Assembly (NCBI RefSeq): GCF_900060185.1
Contig: NZ_FIZY01000001.1
Coordinates: 287,239 to 351,238, forward strand
Direction: 5' to 3'
Length of the DNA stretch: 64,000 bases
DNA from: Grimontia marina
Lineage (GTDB): Bacteria; Pseudomonadota; Gammaproteobacteria; Enterobacterales; Vibrionaceae
Both the position numbers and the translations under genes were made by a program. The stretch's first letter is position 1; every line of letters starts with the position of its first letter. The notes under the pieces are model-generated. The model saw only the letters and a program-made list of their open reading frames with translations. It searched no databases and had not been told where the DNA came from. Positions 15,099-29,501 of this stretch are shown here, piece by piece.

Positions 15099-16681
15099 GA
15101 TGCTGTGTTACCGTTCCAGTCTTCACGTGAAAGGAAGAAAGCAAAATAATCTTTGTCTCCCTCTGCTGTGATTAGGGTTTGCGTGTCCTTTTCCTTTGAA
15201 AAACCAAGCTTGTGGTGAAGGTAAAGGACTTTTGGATTGCTGCAAAGCACCCGGCTGCGAATACTTTCAAGCCCCAACTTATCAAAGCCTAGCTGCAATG
15301 CTTCCGATAACAGCGTAAAGCCAGTGCCTGAGGGTGCTTTAGGGGATTTATAAAACCCCCATTCTGCGGTGTTGGATTTCCTTTCAATCTCAGTGAAGGA
15401 GACCATGCCAACCGGCGTTCCCTCAGAGTGTGCAATAAAAAACTGTTTGGTGGTGTCAGTTGAAGCTTTGGCAAACCAACGCTCATGCTCCTCAGCGCTG
15501 ATTTCATGTTGGGTAAACATCATCTCGCGAACGCCAGGGTCATTTCGCCAACCCCGAACCATGGGTAAGTCTTCGGTCGTCATGAGACGAAATGTCATCT
15601 CATTATTTGTTTCAGGCGGACAAAAACTTTCCATGACTTCGACTACACGCTGCGCACCATTGCCATCAATGTCTGATTTCTCCAAGCGATAAGGCAAAGT
15701 TTTCCAATGTTCCGCCAGCCATTTCAGCTCATTGGCGTAATCGTGCTCGGTGGTTTTATCGCTGACACCAAGGTAACGGTACAGGCCGCTGGCCCCAAGG
15801 TGTTCGGCCATTTGGCGCTGGTTTTCTGCAACGGAAACGAGGGTTCCCGGCACACCGAGACTCGCGCGTTCAATCGCGCTGACACCGGCACCGCCAAAAG
15901 CATATCGGCAGGCGGCAAGTTCAGCTTCGTAGTCGGGAAGGTTTTCAGAAAGCGTTACGAACTCCGGTAAAGGCAGCGACGCAATTTCGTCTCTTCTCGG
16001 ATTTGCTAATCCGTGCACAACATGCAGCCGGAAAGGGAGTGAATCGAAGTGTCTGCTGGCGTTTAAAAGCTTAATGCATTCGCCACTTGGGTCTGTGCCA
16101 CTGAAAAAAGCCAGTACCACATTCTTGAGCGCCGGAGGTTGTTGGCGAAGCTCAGAAAAGCGTGGACGCAGCAGGCCAAATTTTGGTCCCAGAAGTTGAG
16201 TGCATTCCTTGGGCACAACCTGATGATAGCGGTTTTCAAAATCCGGCCACGGGTTGTGGTCCAAGATCACATCACACTTGTGTTCACGGTTAGCCAGATC
16301 GTCAATGGTAAAGATTCTGGCACCCGATGTACGCATCAGGTTTTGCCACTCGCTGTCGAGCGCATAATGATCCATGGCAATCCAGTCAGGCTGAAATCCT
16401 TCCAGTGCTGCCAAGCTTTCGTTTGCATCAGCTTCCTGTGTCACGCCAAGCCAGTGTTTGTAATCGCCGGCATCGGGCAAGAAGGTTTCCTGAATGGTTT
16501 TTAGGGAAATGACGTCGACACCCTGAGCTTTGCTGTAATCGGTAAGATTGCCTGTCAGAGGGCGGCTAAGAAGCACAACCTCATGGCCGCGCTCAATCAG
16601 CTTTTTTGCCAGCACCAGACAGCGCATGATATGTCCGGTGCCAATCTGGCTGGAGGCATCGGCGCGAATGGCAACCTTCAT
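15095..16681 (-). CDS. pseG: Fused PseG hydrolase and PseH N-acetyltransferase
   Basis: The 528-residue protein joins two pathway steps. Residues 1 to about 350 match PseG, the UDP-sugar hydrolase with a glycosyltransferase-B fold (MKVAIRADASSQIGTGHIMRCLVLA; GGAGVSAIERASLGVP). Residues about 358-528 match a GNAT acetyltransferase of PseH type (MTFRLMTTEDLPMVRGWRND; SKEKD near the end). PseH acetylates the C4 amino group before PseG removes UDP, so the fusion joins consecutive steps. In Campylobacter and Helicobacter these are separate genes. It overlaps pseF and pseI by 4 bp each. Confidence 0.92.
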   Translation of the reverse strand: MKVAIRADASSQIGTGHIMRCLVLAKKLIERGHEVVLLSRPLTGNLTDYSKAQGVDVISLKTIQETFLPDAGDYKHWLGVTQEADANESLAALEGFQPDWIAMDHYALDSEWQNLMRTSGARIFTIDDLANREHKCDVILDHNPWPDFENRYHQVVPKECTQLLGPKFGLLRPRFSELRQQPPALKNVVLAFFSGTDPSGECIKLLNASRHFDSLPFRLHVVHGLANPRRDEIASLPLPEFVTLSENLPDYEAELAACRYAFGGAGVSAIERASLGVPGTLVSVAENQRQMAEHLGASGLYRYLGVSDKTTEHDYANELKWLAEHWKTLPYRLEKSDIDGNGAQRVVEVMESFCPPETNNEMTFRLMTTEDLPMVRGWRNDPGVREMMFTQHEISAEEHERWFAKASTDTTKQFFIAHSEGTPVGMVSFTEIERKSNTAEWGFYKSPKAPSGTGFTLLSEALQLGFDKLGLESIRSRVLCSNPKVLYLHHKLGFSKEKDTQTLITAEGDKDYFAFFLSREDWNGNTAS

Positions 16682-17379
16682 AGCTCTCCCCGCTGTTCAA
16701 GAATTTGATAGAGCATTTCAGCGCGGATCCAATCGTCGGGCTCATCGATATCCTGAACCCGGAAATGAGGGATCTGAACGGCTTTGGAATGTGGTGCGAA
16801 AATCGGTTTTCCGGAAAGGAAAGCGTCCGGCTTGCCCCAGTAAAACATCCCCGCATCGTGATAAGCGGTCTCTAAATCCTGTGATCGGGTGGAGAAATGC
16901 TCAGGCCAGAACATTTCCACATTGCCTTCGCCATTCATTCGGATACTGCGCTGAATGGGGAATGAAAAGCGTGTGGCGGCGAACGTGTATTGGGTCTGTT
17001 CTTTTTCCAGCAGTTCCAGACCTTCTTCCAAATCCTTGGCGCGGGTAAACGGCACGGTGGCATAAAGACAGCAGACCGAGCCCAATGGACGGGTATCGTT
17101 CTCCTGAAGCCATTCGATGGCATGTTTGATCACGTCCAACGTTGTCGCATGGTCATTCGCGATATCTGCAGGACGAAGGAAAGGCACCTCTGCGCCATGT
17201 TCTTTGGCGACACCGGCAATATCCTCGCTGTCTGTCGAGACAATGATGCGGTCAAACAGGCCAGACTTTTTGGCAACATCAATGGCATAGGCAATGATTG
17301 GCTTGCCAATGAAGGTCTTGAGATTTTTTCCCGGAATACGTTTGCTGCCGCCACGGGCAGGAATAATACAGACTTTCAT
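16678..17379 (-). CDS. pseF: Pseudaminic acid cytidylyltransferase
   Basis: This 233-residue enzyme activates pseudaminic acid with CTP to CMP-pseudaminic acid, the donor for flagellin or surface-glycan glycosyltransferases. The N-terminal signature CIIPARGGSKRIPGKN and the later DDWIRAEMLY region are typical of the CMP-sialate synthetase family. It overlaps the PseG-PseH gene by 4 bp and sits 7 bp after pseC. Confidence 0.92.
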   Translation of the reverse strand: MKVCIIPARGGSKRIPGKNLKTFIGKPIIAYAIDVAKKSGLFDRIIVSTDSEDIAGVAKEHGAEVPFLRPADIANDHATTLDVIKHAIEWLQENDTRPLGSVCCLYATVPFTRAKDLEEGLELLEKEQTQYTFAATRFSFPIQRSIRMNGEGNVEMFWPEHFSTRSQDLETAYHDAGMFYWGKPDAFLSGKPIFAPHSKAVQIPHFRVQDIDEPDDWIRAEMLYQILEQRGEL

Positions 17380-17386
17380 TTCGTCC

Positions 17387-19548
<2,162 letters not shown>

Positions 19549-19625
19549 TCAGTATCTGATTGAAATTTTAACTGATAGCGCCAATTTCGGTGGGAGAAAA
19601 TTGCCTACATCGTGATTGGATGACG

Positions 19626-19658
19626 AAAAAAAAGACAATCTCTTTCGAAATTGCCTTT
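19626..19658 (-). terminator. Terminator of the histidine operon
   Basis: On the minus strand AAGGCAATTTC, a short loop and GAGATTGTCTT (two G-U pairs) are followed by eight Ts, about 20 bp past the hisIE stop. Confidence 0.82.
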
Positions 19659-19679
19659 TATTGTGATTAGCTGAGAAGC

Positions 19680-20308
19680 TTACTTGTGACGTTCCTTCAG
19701 CTTATTTGCTACATCTTCGAGCGAGAAGCCTTGGTCTTGCAGCAGCACCATCAAGTGGTACATCAGGTCTGCAGACTCGTTGATCAGCTCCTCCTTATCG
19801 CCCGACGTCGCTGCAAGCGCGACTTCGACGCCTTCTTCGCCCACTTTCTGCGAAATGCGCTTGGTGCCCTTGGCATACAAGGACGCCGTATAAGACGTTG
19901 AAGGATCGGATCCTCGACGGGAAGCCAGCACCTGCTCCAGTTGATGAAGAAACACCAGAGCAGGTTTGTTTGCGTCGTCTTCTCCCCAGCAGGTTTCGGT
20001 GCCAAGGTGACAGGTTGGGCCGATTGGGTCGGCTTGCACCAGCAGGGTGTCTTTGTCGCAGTCCACAGCAATGTGTTTGAGACGCAGCACGTTACCGGAG
20101 GTTTCGCCTTTGGTCCAAAGACGCTCCTTGGTGCGTGAGAAAAAGGTCACTTGCTCGGTATCGAGCGTTTTTGCCAGCGCGTCCTGATTCATGTAACCCA
20201 TCATCAGAACCTGTCCGCTCTGCGAGTTTTGGACAATGGCTGGTACCAAGCCGTCGACTTTTTCCCAGTCGATGCTTTCAGCGAGCGCCGCGTTTGATTG
20301 TGTCTGGC

Positions 20309-20312
<4 letters not shown>
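19680..20312 (-). CDS. hisI: Phosphoribosyl-AMP cyclohydrolase / phosphoribosyl-ATP pyrophosphatase
   Basis: This 210-residue bifunctional HisIE catalyses the second and third steps of histidine synthesis. The cyclohydrolase part carries [22 protein letters not shown] with metal-binding cysteines; the pyrophosphatase part carries [11 protein letters not shown] and [13 protein letters not shown]. It is the last gene of the operon and overlaps hisF by 4 bp. Confidence 0.96.
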
Positions 20313-21807
<1,495 letters not shown>

Positions 21808-22410
21808 TTACATCTCCAAAAAGTTCTTAATCAGTTGCGCACCAGCTTTGCTTGAGCGCTCAGGGTGGAATTGCACACCGTAATAGTTGCCACTTTGCAC
21901 TGCTGCGGTAAACGGCTTGCCGTAGTCGCATTGACCAATGGTGTAATCACCGACTGGCATGGCGTAGCTGTGAACAAAATAGAAGTAGCTGTTTTCTGGA
22001 ATGTCTTTAAACAGCGGGTGATTGTTCACTGGGGTGACCGTGTTCCAACCCATGTGGGGAAGTGGCAACTCGCCGGTTTCCATCAAGCTGGTGTCGGCAT
22101 CAACGTGGCCTAGGCAGTTCACCTGCTCTTTGCCTTCCTGTGAGGATTTACCCAGAAGCTGCATACCAAGGCAAATGCCGAGAAGAGGCTGTTTTACTTC
22201 GCGTACCAGCGAAATCAGGTCGCGTTCTTCCAGGTTTTTCATCGCCTCGGACGCGGTGCCGACACCCGGAAGAAAGAGTTTGTCTGCTGCCAGCACGACA
22301 TCTGGGTCGCGGCTGATCGTGACATCGTAACCGAGGCGCTCAATCGCAAAACGCACAGAGCTGACGTTCGCACAACCCGTGTCGATGATGACAATCTTTG
22401 CATCGCTCAT
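21808..22410 (-). CDS. hisH: Imidazole glycerol phosphate synthase glutaminase subunit
   Basis: This 200-residue class I glutamine amidotransferase has its nucleophile in GICLGMQLL and the His-Glu pair in [10 protein letters not shown]. It feeds ammonia to HisF. Its start overlaps the hisB stop by one base (TAATG arrangement). Confidence 0.97.
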   Translation of the reverse strand: MSDAKIVIIDTGCANVSSVRFAIERLGYDVTISRDPDVVLAADKLFLPGVGTASEAMKNLEERDLISLVREVKQPLLGICLGMQLLGKSSQEGKEQVNCLGHVDADTSLMETGELPLPHMGWNTVTPVNNHPLFKDIPENSYFYFVHSYAMPVGDYTIGQCDYGKPFTAAVQSGNYYGVQFHPERSSKAGAQLIKNFLEM

Positions 22411-23477
22411 TACAGCACCCCTTTGCTGCTTGGCAGCTCGTTACCTTCTACGCGAATCGCCTGACGCAAAGTGCGGCCATAGGCTTTAAACAGGCTTTCC
22501 ACGATGTGGTGTGTATTGTCGCCGTCTGATGACAAGTGCAGAGTACAGGCCATGGTGTCAGTCAGTGAGCGGAAGAAGTGCTCGACCATTTCTGTAGAGA
22601 GGTCGCCAACCTTGTCCTGAGAGAAGGTCGCTTCGAACTTGAGGTAAGGACGGCCAGACAAATCCAGAGCACATTGCGCAAGACACTCATCCATTGGCAG
22701 ACTGAAACCGAAACGACCGATACCGCGTTTGTCACCCAGCGCTTCTTTCAGCGCCTGACCCAGCGCGAGCGCCGTGTCTTCTACTGTGTGGTGATCGTCG
22801 ATGTGTAGGTCGCCATCAACCGCCACTTCCATACGGAAGCCACCGTGGGTCGCGATTTGATCCAGCATGTGGTCGAAGAAACCAAGGCCAGTGCTGATCT
22901 TATTGCCGCCAGTTTCGTCCAAGTTCACCGTGATTCGGATGTCCGTTTCTTTGGTGGTACGAACAACGGTTGCCACGCGAGGGTTGGTGGTCAAATCCTT
23001 CAGAATTTGCTGCCAGCCCATGGTTTCCGGGTTGTATTGAATACCGCGGATCGCCATGTTTTCAGCAAGCTGCAGGTCGGTCTGACGGTCGCCAATCACG
23101 GCAGAGGTTTTGAAATCCACACGGCCTTGCTGGAGGTAGTCTTTAACCAAACCAAGTTTTGGCTTGCGGCAGCTGCAATCTTCGTGGTCGAAGTGTGGGC
23201 AAATCAAAACGTCAGCAAATTTCACGCCTTGAGATTCGAAAATCTCCATCATCATGTTGTGTGGAGCGTCGAAATCTTCTTGTGGGTAGCTGTCAGTGCC
23301 CAGACCATCTTGGTTCGTCACCATCACCAGCTTGTAGCCAGCGTCTTGCAGTGCCAGCAGGGCAGGGATCACGAATGGCTCAAGCTTGAGCTTGTCGAGG
23401 CGGTCGACCTGAAAATCTACAGGTGGCTCAACAATCAGCGTGCCATCGCGGTCGATAAAGAGGATTTTTTCTTTCAC
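22410..23477 (-). CDS. hisB: Histidinol-phosphatase / imidazoleglycerol-phosphate dehydratase
   Basis: This 355-residue bifunctional HisB is of enterobacterial type. The N-terminal HAD phosphatase has FIDRDGTLI and a zinc loop [15 protein letters not shown]. The C-terminal dehydratase has [12 protein letters not shown] and [13 protein letters not shown]. It catalyses steps on either side of HisC. Confidence 0.97.
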   Translation of the reverse strand: MKEKILFIDRDGTLIVEPPVDFQVDRLDKLKLEPFVIPALLALQDAGYKLVMVTNQDGLGTDSYPQEDFDAPHNMMMEIFESQGVKFADVLICPHFDHEDCSCRKPKLGLVKDYLQQGRVDFKTSAVIGDRQTDLQLAENMAIRGIQYNPETMGWQQILKDLTTNPRVATVVRTTKETDIRITVNLDETGGNKISTGLGFFDHMLDQIATHGGFRMEVAVDGDLHIDDHHTVEDTALALGQALKEALGDKRGIGRFGFSLPMDECLAQCALDLSGRPYLKFEATFSQDKVGDLSTEMVEHFFRSLTDTMACTLHLSSDGDNTHHIVESLFKAYGRTLRQAIRVEGNELPSSKGVL

Positions 23478-23501
23478 TACAAATTCCTTTTGTTGCGCTC
23501 T

Positions 23502-24548
23502 TTATGCCAGTTGCTGGCGGATAAAGGTCAGGGTCTTTTCACACTCTTCGCGGTTGCCCACGCTGATTCGGATGCATCCTTCAATTGGCGAACGGCGCAA
23601 GATAATGCCGTTGTCCCAAAGGGCTGAGAACAGAAGGTCAGCGTCTGGGAATTTCACCAGCAGGTAGTTGCCATAGCCATCAAACACTTCCACGTCCGGC
23701 AACATCGCAAGACCCGCCTGCAGATAGGCACGGTTGGCATTCAAGTCCAGCACTTGATACTTCATGCGGGCAAGGCCTGCTTCGCTTAACGCCTGTACCG
23801 CGATTTCAGTAACAGGCACTGGCACCGGATATGGCGCAATCACTTTGGTCATCAATTGAATGATCTGCTGATTCGCCAGCGTGAAGCCACAGCGCAAGCC
23901 GGCCAAAGCGAAGGCTTTTGACAGCGTACGAAGAATCGCAAGGTTCGGGTAGCGTACCAGCAGGTCAACGGTTGAGGCTTCTGGACAGAAGTCGATGTAG
24001 GCTTCGTCCATGACTACCAGCGCGCGGCCAGCCGTCATTTCCAGCAACGCTTCAATGTCGTCACGGTTAATCAGGTTACCGGTCGGGTTGTTTGGGCTAC
24101 ACACAAACACCAGTTTGACGCTATCAAGGTTCTTTTCGATTTCAGGCAGGTTTAATTGCCATTCATCGGTCAGCGGGACTGTTTTGCGGGCAACACCGGT
24201 TGTTTCTGCGCTGATGGCATACATGCCATAAGTCGGTGGGCAGAACAGAATGCTGTCTTCACCTGCTTCGCAGAAAGTACGCACGAGAAGCTCGATGCTT
24301 TCATCAGCGCCACGGGAGGTCAGGACCTGCTCTGGGCGAACACCTGCATAGTCGGCGTAAGCACGGATCAGTTCTTCAGGCTGACAGGTGCTGTAGCGGT
24401 TCAGGCCAGCGCCGTTGATGGTGTATTCGTTGTTAAATGGTGATTCGTTGGCATTCAGCCAAACATCACCAGAACCACCCAGTCGGCGGGCGGACATGTA
24501 AGGGGTCAGTGCCTGAACGTCCTTACGGGCTAATTTTTCAATGTCCAT
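23502..24548 (-). CDS. hisC: Histidinol-phosphate aminotransferase
   Basis: The ATG at 24548 ([14 protein letters not shown]) is chosen, with GGGGAAG upstream, over an ATG 42 bp earlier that would add a non-family extension. The 348-residue PLP enzyme has its lysine in [17 protein letters not shown]. It converts imidazole-acetol phosphate to histidinol phosphate. Confidence 0.95.
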   Translation of the reverse strand: MDIEKLARKDVQALTPYMSARRLGGSGDVWLNANESPFNNEYTINGAGLNRYSTCQPEELIRAYADYAGVRPEQVLTSRGADESIELLVRTFCEAGEDSILFCPPTYGMYAISAETTGVARKTVPLTDEWQLNLPEIEKNLDSVKLVFVCSPNNPTGNLINRDDIEALLEMTAGRALVVMDEAYIDFCPEASTVDLLVRYPNLAILRTLSKAFALAGLRCGFTLANQQIIQLMTKVIAPYPVPVPVTEIAVQALSEAGLARMKYQVLDLNANRAYLQAGLAMLPDVEVFDGYGNYLLVKFPDADLLFSALWDNGIILRRSPIEGCIRISVGNREECEKTLTFIRQQLA

Positions 24549-24561
24549 TGCTTCCCCTTTA

Positions 24562-25857
24562 TTATTTTTTGTTATTGAGTTTTTCAACACGAAGGGTCAC
24601 GGCGTTTCTGTGCGCATCCAGACCTTCAGCGTTGGCCATTGCAACGACCGTCGGAGCCAATGCTTGCAGGCCATCAGATGACAACTCTTGTACTGTCATG
24701 CGCTTGCTGAAATCGGCAAGGCCAAGGCTTGAGTAGGTGCGCGTATAGCCGTAAGTTGGCAGCACGTGGTTGGTGCCAGATGCGTAATCGCCGACAGATT
24801 CCGGTGACCATGCCCCCAGGAAAATTGAGCCTGCATTATCCAGCAGTGGTAGCAATTCACGTGGGTTCTTGGTCTGGACAATCAAATGCTCAGGACCGTA
24901 GTTGTTTGAAATCGCAACACACTGGGTCAGACTGTCTGCGATGATGATGATGCTAGAACCCAGTGCCTGGCTTGCGATGTCAGCACGGCTCAGTACTTTT
25001 AGCTGGGCTTTGACGGCGTCAGCCACTTTCTCTGCCAGCACAGGCGATGGTGTGACAAGCACAACCTGAGAATCTGGGCCGTGTTCAGCCTGACTCAGCA
25101 AATCAGCGGCAACGAAATCTGCATCAGCGTCTTCATCTGCAATCACCAGCACTTCAGAAGGACCAGCCGGCATATCAATCGCGGCACCTTGGTGGTCATT
25201 GCTGACCTGACGCTTAGCTTCGGTCACGAAGGCGTTACCCGGGCCAAAAATTTTATCAACCTTGCTTACCGTTTCTGTGCCGTAAGCCATGGCTGCAACA
25301 GCCTGTGCGCCACCGAGGTTGTAGACTTCGTCAATGCCACAAAGCTTGGCAACATAAAGAATTTCATCAGCGATTGGCGGTGGTGAACAAAGCACCACTT
25401 TGCGGCAACCGGCGATTTGAGAAGGCACACCCAACATCAATACGGTTGATGGCAGCGGCGCACTGCCACCCGGAATGTAAAGACCAACGCGGTTGATCGG
25501 GCGGGTCACCAGCTCACATACCACACCCGGCATAGTTTCTACCGTCAGTGGCTCTGCTTTTTGCGCTTTGTGGAAGCAAGCGATGTTGTCATAAGCCTGT
25601 TTGAGTGCTGTTTTGATTTCCTCACCCAGACGAGCTTCCGCCGCATCGATTTCGTTTTGTGAAACCTGAATATTCTCAGGTACCACTTTATCGAATTTCT
25701 CTGTCAGTGCTTTCAGCGCAGCATCACCGCCAGTGCGGACTTGTTTGATCACGCCTTCAACGGCTTCAGTGATTGATGCACTTTCAGAGATAGCAGGGCG
25801 CTCAAGCGCTTTCGCCTGCTGTGTATCACTGAGGGATTTCCAAACCACTGTTTTCAT
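24562..25857 (-). CDS. hisD: Histidinol dehydrogenase
   Basis: This 431-residue protein has conserved features including [25 protein letters not shown] and the zinc-site region GPEHL. It performs the last two oxidations to L-histidine using NAD. It lies 3 bp after hisG. Confidence 0.97.
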   Translation of the reverse strand: MKTVVWKSLSDTQQAKALERPAISESASITEAVEGVIKQVRTGGDAALKALTEKFDKVVPENIQVSQNEIDAAEARLGEEIKTALKQAYDNIACFHKAQKAEPLTVETMPGVVCELVTRPINRVGLYIPGGSAPLPSTVLMLGVPSQIAGCRKVVLCSPPPIADEILYVAKLCGIDEVYNLGGAQAVAAMAYGTETVSKVDKIFGPGNAFVTEAKRQVSNDHQGAAIDMPAGPSEVLVIADEDADADFVAADLLSQAEHGPDSQVVLVTPSPVLAEKVADAVKAQLKVLSRADIASQALGSSIIIIADSLTQCVAISNNYGPEHLIVQTKNPRELLPLLDNAGSIFLGAWSPESVGDYASGTNHVLPTYGYTRTYSSLGLADFSKRMTVQELSSDGLQALAPTVVAMANAEGLDAHRNAVTLRVEKLNNKK

Positions 25858-25860
25858 GGC

Positions 25861-26757
25861 TTACTCCATCATCTTCTCGATTGGCAGCACCAGAATGGAG
25901 CTCGCACCCAAGGCCTTCAGTTTTTCCATGGTTTCCCAGAACAGGTTCTCGGTACTGACAAGGTGAACCGCAACACGTTGCTTGTCATGTGCAAGAGGCA
26001 GGATGGTTGGGTCTTCTGCGCCTGGCAGCAATTCAACTACTTGCTCCAAGGTTTCGCTTGGCGCGTGAAGCATGATGTATTTTGATTCTTTTGCTTGGAT
26101 CACGCCTTTGATGCGGGTCAGCAGGCGTTCAATCAGTGCAGTTTTGTCTGCGTCGAACTCACCCATGCGCTGAATAAGTACCGCTTTCGAGCGGAAGATA
26201 ACTTCTGCCTCTTTCAGGCCGTTGGCTTCCAGCGTTGCACCTGTAGAAACCAAATCACAGATAGCATCCGCAAGACCGGCGCGCGGCGCAACTTCAACAG
26301 AGCCATTGAGCATACAAGTGCTGAATTTAACGTCTTGTTTGTCGAGGTAATCTTTGAGGATATTTGGATAAGTCGTGGCAATACGCTTGCCAGCCAGATC
26401 CTGTGGGCCGTTGTAAGTTTTGTCTTTATCGATAGCCACAGACAGGCGGCAGCCACCAAAGTCGAGACGACGAAGCTTCACATACTCGTTTGGCTCGCCC
26501 AGTGCGACACGCTCTAAACGTACTTCTTCGAGTTCGTTTTCGCCGATAACACCTAAATCAACCACACCATCCATGATGAGGCCTGGGATATCGTCGTCGC
26601 GCACCAGCAATAAATCGATTGGCATATTCTCGGCGTGAACGATCAGACGGTCGCCGGAAAAGTTAATTTTCACACCGCAGCGCTTGAGTAGTTCGTGACA
26701 CTCTTTTGCAAGACGGCCTTTTTTCTGAATGGCAATTCTTAGACGTTCTGTTTGCAT
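25861..26757 (-). CDS. hisG: ATP phosphoribosyltransferase (long form)
   Basis: This 298-residue long-form HisG has the C-terminal regulatory domain that mediates feedback inhibition by histidine, so no HisZ is needed. Conserved parts include [12 protein letters not shown] and a phosphate loop around [13 protein letters not shown]. It is the first structural gene, 83 bp after the attenuator stem. Confidence 0.97.
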   Translation of the reverse strand: MQTERLRIAIQKKGRLAKECHELLKRCGVKINFSGDRLIVHAENMPIDLLLVRDDDIPGLIMDGVVDLGVIGENELEEVRLERVALGEPNEYVKLRRLDFGGCRLSVAIDKDKTYNGPQDLAGKRIATTYPNILKDYLDKQDVKFSTCMLNGSVEVAPRAGLADAICDLVSTGATLEANGLKEAEVIFRSKAVLIQRMGEFDADKTALIERLLTRIKGVIQAKESKYIMLHAPSETLEQVVELLPGAEDPTILPLAHDKQRVAVHLVSTENLFWETMEKLKALGASSILVLPIEKMME

Positions 26758-26839
26758 GATCTATTCCCTGTATCTTTTTCGCGATGACGGCTTCCCGTTT
26801 CCTTAAAGTGTCATCGCAATTTTTTTGAATCCTAAAAGT

Positions 26840-26870
26840 AAAAACCCCCGGAAGGTTCTCTTCCGGGGGT
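26840..26870 (-). terminator. Histidine operon attenuator terminator
   Basis: ACCCCCGGAAG, a 5-base loop and CTTCCGGGGGT form an 11-bp GC-rich stem followed on the minus strand by TTTTT. It lies between the leader peptide and hisG, as in the classical his attenuator. Confidence 0.93.
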
Positions 26871-26950
26871 CTGAATCTTGTGTTCGCTTTGATGACCGGT
26901 GGAAGAACCTTACTCCTTGTCTTCCAGTCGAAACCACATCTCCCGAAAGA

Positions 26951-26995
26951 CTAGTCAGGATGATGGTGGTGAATGGTCATGAGCGATTTTTGCAT
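26951..26995 (-). CDS. hisL: Histidine operon leader peptide
   Basis: The minus strand encodes M-Q-K-S-L-M-T-I-H-H-H-H-P-D and a TAG stop, 14 residues with four consecutive histidine codons. Ribosome stalling at these codons when charged tRNA-His is scarce should favour the antiterminator and let transcription into hisG. The run is shorter than the seven histidines of the E. coli leader. Confidence 0.92.
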   Translation of the reverse strand: MQKSLMTIHHHHPD

Positions 26996-27251
26996 ATTTT
27001 TCTTCTCTAAGTGCTGTAACGATTTAACGTTTGCTTGGCATCAACACTAACAAACTCTTTAAATATTGCAACAAGAAATTTGCGTGTTTAGAGAATTCGA
27101 TACTGGTTAAATACTAAACGTCCAAAAAAGAAGATGTATTCAAGGATAAGGGTGGAGTAGGACCAAGAAACTTTGTTGCATCAATTGTCAAAAATACCTG
27201 AGATTAGGCGCATTGATTTCTGACTGGATGAGAGGTGGTAATACGAAGGTG

Positions 27252-27437
27252 TTACACGTAAACATCTAACAATCCGCTACTTTTCTTGTTTTCGTCCTCA
27301 GCATGATCATTTTCCTGCATTTCGTCCTGCTGATTTTGACGCGCAGGCTTTTGCTGCTGCTGTTTGGTTTTGTCCTGTTTAACGACATTTTTCACTTTTT
27401 GGGGTGAATAGTCGGAGATGTTGGGGAACCAAGTCAT
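27252..27437 (-). CDS. Small hydrophilic protein, unknown function
   Basis: This 61-residue ORF is preceded by an ideal ribosome site (AAGGAG, 7 bases before the ATG at 27437). The protein begins MTWFPNISDYSPQKVKN, then becomes very rich in Gln, Lys, Asn, Asp and Glu (KQQQQKPARQNQQ), with no membrane segment or cysteine. I do not recognise it. The ribosome site supports a real gene; the low-complexity composition weakens this. Confidence 0.55.
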   Translation of the reverse strand: MTWFPNISDYSPQKVKNVVKQDKTKQQQQKPARQNQQDEMQENDHAEDENKKSSGLLDVYV

Positions 27438-27499
27438 ATTAATGCTCCTTGATTGTTCCCCCTTTATATCGGCTCATAGCCAAAAGGCTTGATGTTTTT

Positions 27500-27976
27500 T
27501 TAACCGCAGCACTTCTTGTGCTTTTTGCCACTGCCGCATGGGCAGGGATCGTTTCGACCGACTTTCTCAGCCTTCGGGTATTCACCGTCGATGTAATACC
27601 AAAGTGTCTCGCCATCCTTTACTTCGGTGACGAAACGAGATTTCTCGTGCAGGCAATATTGTTTATCAGCGTCTTTGTAATGGGCTTTGAATTCAATGAA
27701 ACCTTGTTTTCCACCCGGATCAACTGAGCTTGATAGCACTTCCAGCATCAACCATTCGCTGTTAACCGAATCTGCAATGGCGTCACGATGTTGCTCCGCG
27801 CCACAAGAGGGATGATAGGTTTTCACCACATAATCAACCAGCCCCTTTACGTGTGCTGAGTAGCGAGAACGCATCAGCTTTTCTGGATGGTCGGCATTGG
27901 CGTGATTTTGATGAATTGGCTCACAACATTCGCTGTAAGGTTTTTGGCTGCCACAAGGGCAAAGCGCTGTTGTCAT
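27500..27976 (-). CDS. YchJ/UPF0225 family SEC-C motif protein
   Basis: The start is placed at the ATG at 27976 ([20 protein letters not shown]), giving 158 residues; the longer frame upstream is not family-like. It has a CPCGS...CC motif at the N-terminus and a SEC-C zinc-binding motif at the C-terminus ([17 protein letters not shown]), flanking an NTF2-like domain. Members bind zinc; their cellular role is not established. Confidence 0.88.
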   Translation of the reverse strand: MTTALCPCGSQKPYSECCEPIHQNHANADHPEKLMRSRYSAHVKGLVDYVVKTYHPSCGAEQHRDAIADSVNSEWLMLEVLSSSVDPGGKQGFIEFKAHYKDADKQYCLHEKSRFVTEVKDGETLWYYIDGEYPKAEKVGRNDPCPCGSGKKHKKCCG

Positions 27977-28091
27977 AGCTAGAAACCGCGTTGAATAAAT
28001 AACGGCGGTATTGTCCAAGTGAGTGTGAAGTGAGTCAAGGTGAAGTGCCGACCCAGACCGCGATAAAAACGGTCTGGGGAAAGGCGAGAAA

Positions 28092-29501
28092 TCAGAAGGC
28101 GTGCAAGTACCAATCGTATTCGAGCGCAGTAACGTGCTGCTCAAACTCTTCAAGCTCTTTTTCTTTGCAGGTGACGAACACGTCTACAAAGTCCGTACCA
28201 AGGAACTGTCGCATGGCTTCAGAAGCTGAGAGTTCACGTAAGGCATCGCGAAGGTTGGTAGGCAGTGGCTCGTTATCCAAGTCGTAAGCATTACCGACCA
28301 CAGGTTCGGAAGGTTCGATTTTGTTGTCGAGGCCATACATGATGGATGCCAGCAAAGCTGCCATCATCAGGTATGGGTTGGCATCTGTTCCTGCTACACG
28401 GTGTTCGATGCGCGTCGCAGCCGGCACATCCCCCGGAATACGAAGGGCCGTGGTACGGTTTTCGATGCCCCAGGTTGCCGCGTTCGGCACATAAAAATCT
28501 GGGGCAAAGCGGCGGTATGAGTTGATGTTGGGACACATAATTGCGAGGTATTGCGGCATAAGTTCCAACATACCACCCAGCGCGTGGCGCAGCGTGTCGG
28601 TCATGTCACCTTCTTCTTGAGGCTCGAACACATTGTTGCCATCATCATCCAGAAGACTGATATGAAGGTGCATGCCATTGCCTGCCTGATCTGCATAGGG
28701 CTTGGCCATAAAGGTGGTATCGAGATCGTTGTCGTGCGCGACTTGCTTAATAACACGCTTGAGTAAGATGGAATGATCACAGGCAGCGAGGGCGTCATCC
28801 GTGTGCTTAAGGTTAATTTCAAATTGGCCGGGTGCAGATTCCGCGACAATAGTATCTGCCGGTAAACCTTGTTCTCGGGCGGCTTCGATGATTTGAGTAA
28901 GAAGCTCTGCGTATTCATCCAGTTCATCGAGTGAATAAACCTGGGTGTTTTCAGGCCGCTTGCCAGTGATCGGCGATACAGGAGGAAGAGGAGCGCTGCC
29001 GGGTGTCTTACTGTCAATTAGGTAGAATTCGAGCTCGTATGCCGAAACGGGTGTCAGACCACGGGCTTTAAACTGACGGACGATACGGCGTAAAATCATC
29101 CGCGGGTCAGCGAAGAGTGGTGTTTCCTTGTCTTCGTACATTTCCAACATTAACTGGGCGATAGGGCGCTTTTGCCAAGGCTGTCGGGTAAGTGAGCCTG
29201 CCACGGGATAGCAAATGGCGTCAGATTCGCCAATTTCGAGCCCGAGCCCAGTTTCTTCAACAGGCGTGCCTTTAATATTCATTCCATAAATAGAAATTGG
29301 CAGAGCAATCCCCTGTTCGTAGGCTTTTTGAAGTTTATCCTTCTCTACGCGCTTGCCGCGCACGATGCCATTCATGTCGAGTAAGAGCAAATCGACAAAC
29401 TCGATATCTGGATTCTTCGCAAGGAATTCAATGGCCTCGTTAGAATCCGGTAACTTTGCATCTTCGGGTACAAACATTTCCCTGTCTGTTTGATATCGCA
29501 T
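28092..29501 (-). CDS. puuA: Gamma-glutamylputrescine synthetase
   Basis: This 469-residue member of the glutamine synthetase family closely follows E. coli PuuA in length and in segments such as [28 protein letters not shown] and [10 protein letters not shown]. It joins glutamate to putrescine using ATP, the first step of the gamma-glutamyl route. It is transcribed away from the spu/pot-like operon, sharing the 313-bp region 29502-29814. Confidence 0.88.
   Translation of the reverse strand: MRYQTDREMFVPEDAKLPDSNEAIEFLAKNPDIEFVDLLLLDMNGIVRGKRVEKDKLQKAYEQGIALPISIYGMNIKGTPVEETGLGLEIGESDAICYPVAGSLTRQPWQKRPIAQLMLEMYEDKETPLFADPRMILRRIVRQFKARGLTPVSAYELEFYLIDSKTPGSAPLPPVSPITGKRPENTQVYSLDELDEYAELLTQIIEAAREQGLPADTIVAESAPGQFEINLKHTDDALAACDHSILLKRVIKQVAHDNDLDTTFMAKPYADQAGNGMHLHISLLDDDGNNVFEPQEEGDMTDTLRHALGGMLELMPQYLAIMCPNINSYRRFAPDFYVPNAATWGIENRTTALRIPGDVPAATRIEHRVAGTDANPYLMMAALLASIMYGLDNKIEPSEPVVGNAYDLDNEPLPTNLRDALRELSASEAMRQFLGTDFVDVFVTCKEKELEEFEQHVTALEYDWYLHAF

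Noticed and set aside
22845..23627. Plus-strand frame of 260 codons opposite hisB and hisC
   Set aside because: It spans two canonical his genes and their junction on the other strand; composition is that of an antisense shadow.
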